From contig JAMCWS010000223.1 in the NCBI GenBank assembly GCA_023480605.1, forward strand, positions 1-16,365: a stretch of DNA of 16,365 nucleotides. Direction: 5' to 3'. The notes under the pieces are model-generated. The model searched no databases and was not told the origin of the DNA. It saw nothing but the letters and a program-made list of their open reading frames with translations. Shown here in pieces: positions 13,236-16,365 of this stretch. How positions within the stretch are numbered: position 1 is the stretch's first letter; every line of letters starts with the position of its first letter. This stretch comes from a bacterium (GTDB lineage: Bacteria > Sumerlaeota > Sumerlaeia > MVZB01). The position numbers and the translations under genes were made by a program.

Positions 13236-14403
13236 AACCCAATCCCCGCGGGCGCCATGCGAGCCGGGTGATATCCTGCCGACCGGGCGGAAGGCGTGGT
13301 CCCTCGGCGACGCCTTCCGGATTGCCGGCCTGATCGCGGCGTCCGGGGGAATTATCCTCGTCCACTACCTGACGCCGGCCGTGCCCCAGTACGCGATCGT
13401 GCACGACATTCATCGCCAGATTCTCTATATCCCCATCATTCTGGCCGCCTTCTGGTTCGGTTGGCGCGGCGGCCTGATCTGCGCCACGGCCATCATCGCC
13501 ACCTACTTTCCGCACGTCCATCACGGGTGGGGCGGCGCCTTTTTCGACGCGAATCTGAACCGGACCCTGGAATTCGCGATGTATCTTGCCGTGGGCGGCA
13601 TCACGGGTTATTTGTGCGACCGCCTTCGAAAGGCCAACGCTCAACTAAGCGGCAAATCACGCCAACTGGGCGAGGCGATGCGTGATTTGACGAACAAGAC
13701 ACGCGAAGTTTTCGAGGCCGAGGAACAGCTCCGCCAGGCCGACCGGCTCAAGGCGCTGGGGCAGTTGACGACCGGTCTGGCCCACGAAATCCGCAATCCC
13801 CTGGCTTCGATCCGCGGCGCGGCCGAGATTCTGGCCGACTCGGAGACCGAGCCCGGGCAACGCGCGGAGTTCAGCCACGTCCTGATCGAGGAGACCGAAC
13901 GGCTGGATGGAGTTCTGAAAAATTTCCTCGATTATGCGCGAACCCAAAAGAACGGCGGCGGCGCCGCCGAACTGAAGCCGGTGGTCGACCGGTTGTTGAT
14001 CCTGCTCGACACTAAAATGCGGTCCGCCACGATCCGCATGGACGTCGATCTACCGCCTGCATTACCTTCGCTCGCTATTTCCGAGGACTTGCTCCAGCAG
14101 GTCCTGATGAACATCCTGCTCAACGCCGTCCAGGCGATGGCGGATGGCGTTGAGCAGCGCATCGAAGCCGGAGATGCGGCCGGGAAAGGCAAGGTTTTCA
14201 TCGCCGTTGCCGATACCGGGCCCGGCGTGGCTCCGGACCTTGTCGGCCGCATTTTCGAACCTTTTTTCACGACCAAGCCCGCCGGCACCGGACTCGGCCT
14301 TTCCATCGTCCGAAAAATCGTTGCCAGCCATCGCGGCCGGGTTTACGTGGACGCGCAATATGCGCGCGGTACGCGGGTGGTCATCGAACTGCCCAAGGCG
14401 TAA
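13222..14403 (+). CDS. membrane sensor histidine kinase, cognate to the NtrC-family regulator
   Basis: A 393-residue kinase expected to phosphorylate the preceding regulator. The N-terminal membrane region has about four hydrophobic segments (roughly 32-50, 66-81, 83-95 and 115-132). They are joined by short loops and not by a large periplasmic sensor. One loop contains HVHH (98-101), and another contains H61 and H64, so direct metal sensing is conceivable. A coiled-coil linker (137-175) leads to the HisKA H-box GLAHEIRNPLASIRGAAEIL with H188. The ATPase domain has the N-box MNILLNAVQAM (296-306), G1 DTGPGV (331-336), the F-box FEPFFTTK (345-352) and G2 GTGLGL (355-360), all intact. The ATG at 13222 lies inside the regulator's last codons, giving translational coupling. 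ZraS, the kinase of the comparable metal system, has a larger periplasmic domain. Confidence 0.9.
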   Translation: MTCPETQSPRAPCEPGDILPTGRKAWSLGDAFRIAGLIAASGGIILVHYLTPAVPQYAIVHDIHRQILYIPIILAAFWFGWRGGLICATAIIATYFPHVHHGWGGAFFDANLNRTLEFAMYLAVGGITGYLCDRLRKANAQLSGKSRQLGEAMRDLTNKTREVFEAEEQLRQADRLKALGQLTTGLAHEIRNPLASIRGAAEILADSETEPGQRAEFSHVLIEETERLDGVLKNFLDYARTQKNGGGAAELKPVVDRLLILLDTKMRSATIRMDVDLPPALPSLAISEDLLQQVLMNILLNAVQAMADGVEQRIEAGDAAGKGKVFIAVADTGPGVAPDLVGRIFEPFFTTKPAGTGLGLSIVRKIVASHRGRVYVDAQYARGTRVVIELPKA

Positions 14404-14503
14404 TATGGGGAAGTCTATCGAAGCGCGATCGTTCCCGGCGGTCCGGTCGGTCCGGACATCATTGGCCGGCCGGGATTCACCGGTCGAAGGGAGGAACCAA
14501 TGG

Positions 14504-15190
14504 ATGCGCTCAATGGACCGAACGGCACTCAGCGCCAACCGGAGATACTTCATGCTGGCCTACCAGAGCGGCGTTCACGGCTGGCCGGTCGATATTCCGG
14601 ATCCCCGCCTGACGGCCTGTCTGGAGAGGCTAATCGGCGAGTATCCGGGCGGCCGCCTGCTGGACATGGGCTGCGGCGAAGGGCGCCATGCGCTGGCCGC
14701 CGCCGCGATGGGTTTCCGCGTGACGGCCGTCGACTACGAGCCCCTGGCGCTCCGCCGTGCGCGCGGCTTTGCCCAAGACCATCGCGTTTCCGGCATCGTC
14801 TTCCGCCGAGCGAGCGTCCTGCAATTGCCGTTCGCCCGGGCGAGTTTCGACATCGCTCTGGATGCCGGCTGCCTGCACCATCAGTTGAAACGCGACTGGC
14901 CGGCTTACCGATCGATCCTTCTCAAAGTCCTCGCGCCCGGGGGCGCCTATTTGCTTTCCGTATTCAGTCCCCGCTTCCGCTTCTTCCGTGAAACGAACCG
15001 TCCATGGCACATCGCCCACGGAGCCTACCGGCGCTGCTTCACCGCCGATGATATCCGCAAGTTGTTCGACGCGGATTTCCAGTTCATCGCGCTGACGGAA
15101 AAGGGCGGTCGCGACGGCGGCTTCTGGTACGCGCTGATGAAACGCCGCCCCCGCGCCGGTAATTCGGGATCATGCCTCAAGGCTTCGTAA
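14504..15190 (+). CDS. class I SAM-dependent methyltransferase
   Basis: A 228-residue Rossmann-fold methyltransferase. Motif I is RLLDMGCGEGRHALAAAAMG (51-70). The acidic residue ending strand 2 is D77 in VTAVDYEP, motif II-like SVLQLPFARASFDIALDAG spans 104-122, and motif III KVLAPGGAYLLSVFS spans 141-155. The start at 14504 is chosen for AGGGAGG (14488-14494) 9 nt upstream. An in-frame ATG at 14405, just after the kinase stop, would add 33 residues without family character. An ATG at 14500 is out of frame. The substrate is unknown. The fold is shared by small-molecule, thiopurine and TehB-type tellurite methyltransferases, and residues 156-176 (PRFRFFRETNRPWHIAHGAYR) form an Arg/aromatic-rich element after motif III. 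It follows the kinase by 100 nt on the same strand and probably shares its transcript, which suggests a role in the same stress response. That link is inference. Confidence 0.85.
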   Translation: MRSMDRTALSANRRYFMLAYQSGVHGWPVDIPDPRLTACLERLIGEYPGGRLLDMGCGEGRHALAAAAMGFRVTAVDYEPLALRRARGFAQDHRVSGIVFRRASVLQLPFARASFDIALDAGCLHHQLKRDWPAYRSILLKVLAPGGAYLLSVFSPRFRFFRETNRPWHIAHGAYRRCFTADDIRKLFDADFQFIALTEKGGRDGGFWYALMKRRPRAGNSGSCLKAS

Positions 15191-15222
15191 AACCGGTTCC
15201 ATCCCGATGTCAGGAGTCATGG

Positions 15223-15250
15223 CCGGCCGACGCCTTCGGGCCGGATTTAT
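15223..15250 (+). terminator. candidate intrinsic terminator of the regulator/kinase/methyltransferase operon
   Basis: CCGGCCGA (15223-15230) pairs with TCGGGCCGG (15236-15244), giving eight pairs with one bulged G and a 5-base loop. ATTTAT follows, a short T-rich tail. It lies 32 nt after the methyltransferase stop and abuts the stop codon of the convergent sulfatase gene. The T-run is imperfect, so strength is uncertain. Confidence 0.45.
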
Positions 15251-16365
15251 TTGCGCCGGGGCGACTGCATCTTCGCTCCCGGCTCATACGAAACGCTGCC
15301 GTGCGGCTTGATGTCGTATCTCCACGCCTCGATATAGTGCCCGGCCGGCTGGAAGTCGTCGCCGATTTTCCTTAGCTCGGTTTGCAGGCGGGCGTCCAAT
15401 TCCCGTTGCAGCGCGGCGTGCTCCGGTTTGCCGACCAGGTTGTCCATTTGAAAAGGGTCCGCGACATCGTCGAACAACAGCCACGGTCCGGAGAGATCTC
15501 GGGCATACGTGTGACGGCTTGTGCGGATGGCGCGATATTCCTTCATGTCCTGGCCGCTGCCGAACGGGGCCACGCTCATGTAAAGCGCGGCGCGGTCGGC
15601 CTCGCCTTCGCCGCGCACAACGCGCGAGAGGTCCTCGCCCTCGGTGCTTTTCGGCGCCGCCGCGCCTGCCAGACCCAGCAGGGTCGGCATCACGTCGGGC
15701 GTGGTGAGTGGCGTTCTGATCTTTCGCCCGCGGCGTCCGTGAATCGCCGGCCAGCGCAGCAGGAAAGGCACATGGGCCGATTCGTCCCAGGCGACCTGTT
15801 TCTGCAACGGCGGGCAGCCGTGCGATCCCATCGACTCGCCATGGTCCGACGTGAAAACAAGGATCGTGTTTTCAGCCAGCCCGGTCTCGTCCAGGGTCTT
15901 CATGATATCGCCGATGCATTTATCCAGCGCCGTGCAGTGGGCATAATAGCCCTGCGACTCCTGACGCGCTTTTTCCCGCCACTCCGTGGGCACGTTCGGC
16001 GCCAGCTTGATGTCCTGCGGCGGATAGAGATCCTTGTATTCCTGGGGCGCCGTCGCGTGCGGAAAATGCGGCACGCCATAAGAGACCATCAACGCGAAAG
16101 GCCGTTCGTCCCGCGCCCGCGCCGCAAGATAGGCCTGCGCGTCGCGCGTTTGCGCGATGGCGTCGTAGCCTTCCCAGAAGCATTTCTCGCTCGAATCGCC
16201 CGTGTAGTAATGCGCGTGGTTATAGTTGTGGTCGCACTGCGCGCCCTTCCAGTAGTCCCAGCCCTGGCGGCGCTGGGGCGGGATGTAAGCCTCGCGCCCG
16301 TGTCCGTCCAGATGCCACTTGCCGATGTAGCCCGTCGCGTAGCCGGCCGCCGCGAGCACTTCGGC
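15247..16365 (-). CDS. sulfatase family protein, 5' end outside the window
   Basis: The C-terminal 372 residues of an alkaline-phosphatase-superfamily sulfatase. The frame is open through the right edge. A GTG at 16357-16359 could mimic a start, but family alignment (AEVLAAAGYATGYIGKWHLDG) shows it is internal. Visible signatures are GYIGKWHLDGHG, with the conserved Lys and His, PFALMVSYGVPHFPH, and the metal-site FTSDHGESMGSHG. These precede WDESAHVPFLLRWP, and the protein ends in a short Arg/Lys tail. The catalytic Cys/Ser that becomes formylglycine (CxPSR or SxPSR) and the signal peptide would lie upstream, outside the window. Substrates of this family are sulfated polysaccharides or small sulfate esters; which one cannot be told. 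The gene converges on the methyltransferase with 56 nt between stops. There is no evident tie to the metal module. Confidence 0.88.
   Translation of the reverse strand, partial: AEVLAAAGYATGYIGKWHLDGHGREAYIPPQRRQGWDYWKGAQCDHNYNHAHYYTGDSSEKCFWEGYDAIAQTRDAQAYLAARARDERPFALMVSYGVPHFPHATAPQEYKDLYPPQDIKLAPNVPTEWREKARQESQGYYAHCTALDKCIGDIMKTLDETGLAENTILVFTSDHGESMGSHGCPPLQKQVAWDESAHVPFLLRWPAIHGRRGRKIRTPLTTPDVMPTLLGLAGAAAPKSTEGEDLSRVVRGEGEADRAALYMSVAPFGSGQDMKEYRAIRTSRHTYARDLSGPWLLFDDVADPFQMDNLVGKPEHAALQRELDARLQTELRKIGDDFQPAGHYIEAWRYDIKPHGSVSYEPGAKMQSPRRK

Noticed and set aside
14500..14991. Open frame beginning at an ATG 5 nt after GGAGG
   Set aside because: It overlaps the methyltransferase in another frame and gives a Pro/Arg/Ala-rich sequence. 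The same ribosome site serves the in-frame ATG at 14504.
16357..16359. GTG near the right edge as the sulfatase start
   Set aside because: Alignment with the family shows that it lies in the middle of the conserved stretch before GYIGKWHL; the true start and catalytic motif are outside the window.

Overview
The window is about 16.4 kb of GC-rich, densely coded DNA from a Gram-negative bacterium. Two predicted outer-membrane efflux lipoproteins, an RND pump and a sigma-54-type regulator support this. No ribosomal or other phylogenetic marker is present. The sulfatase, the metal-RND locus and the bacterial ComA homologue would suit a deep-branching phylum such as Planctomycetota, Verrucomicrobiota or Hydrogenedentota, but that is a guess. 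I see no tRNA, rRNA, CRISPR array or insertion sequence.

Left end (1-3068). A small Cys-containing protein (380 to 42, minus) diverges from a two-gene plus-strand operon. The operon encodes an MmgE/PrpD-family dehydratase and a ComA-like phosphosulfolactate synthase. The comA gene starts inside the prpD-like gene, so the two are probably translationally coupled. The 473-base gap between the divergent units holds a candidate promoter, a perfect 16-bp palindrome, two further inverted repeats and two short direct repeats.

Middle (3137-11519, minus). A metal-efflux operon reads cusB-like adaptor, cusA-like RND pump, then two different TolC-family outer-membrane lipoproteins overlapping by ATGA. 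The adaptor has an extra N-terminal heavy-metal-binding motif ahead of the CusB Met triad. The pump keeps the proton-relay residues but only one of the three Met residues of the E. coli CusA site in its exact position.

Right part (11856-15190, plus). Divergent from the efflux operon lie an NtrC-family response regulator, an overlapping membrane histidine kinase and a SAM-dependent methyltransferase. The intergenic region carries two divergent -24/-12 (sigma-54) promoter matches, one per direction, with a perfect TGCCA-N6-TGGCA dyad about 100 and 122 bp upstream of the two predicted start sites. This forms a coherent module: the kinase senses a metal or envelope signal, and the phosphorylated regulator activates both the efflux operon and its own operon through sigma-54. 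E. coli cus differs in using an OmpR-type regulator; the nearer parallel is ZraSR. A candidate terminator ends the regulator operon, and a convergent sulfatase gene runs off the right edge.

The points most worth following are the sigma-54-wired metal-efflux locus with its linked methyltransferase, and the prpD-comA pair, which could be part of an undescribed sulfonate or hydroxy-acid pathway.
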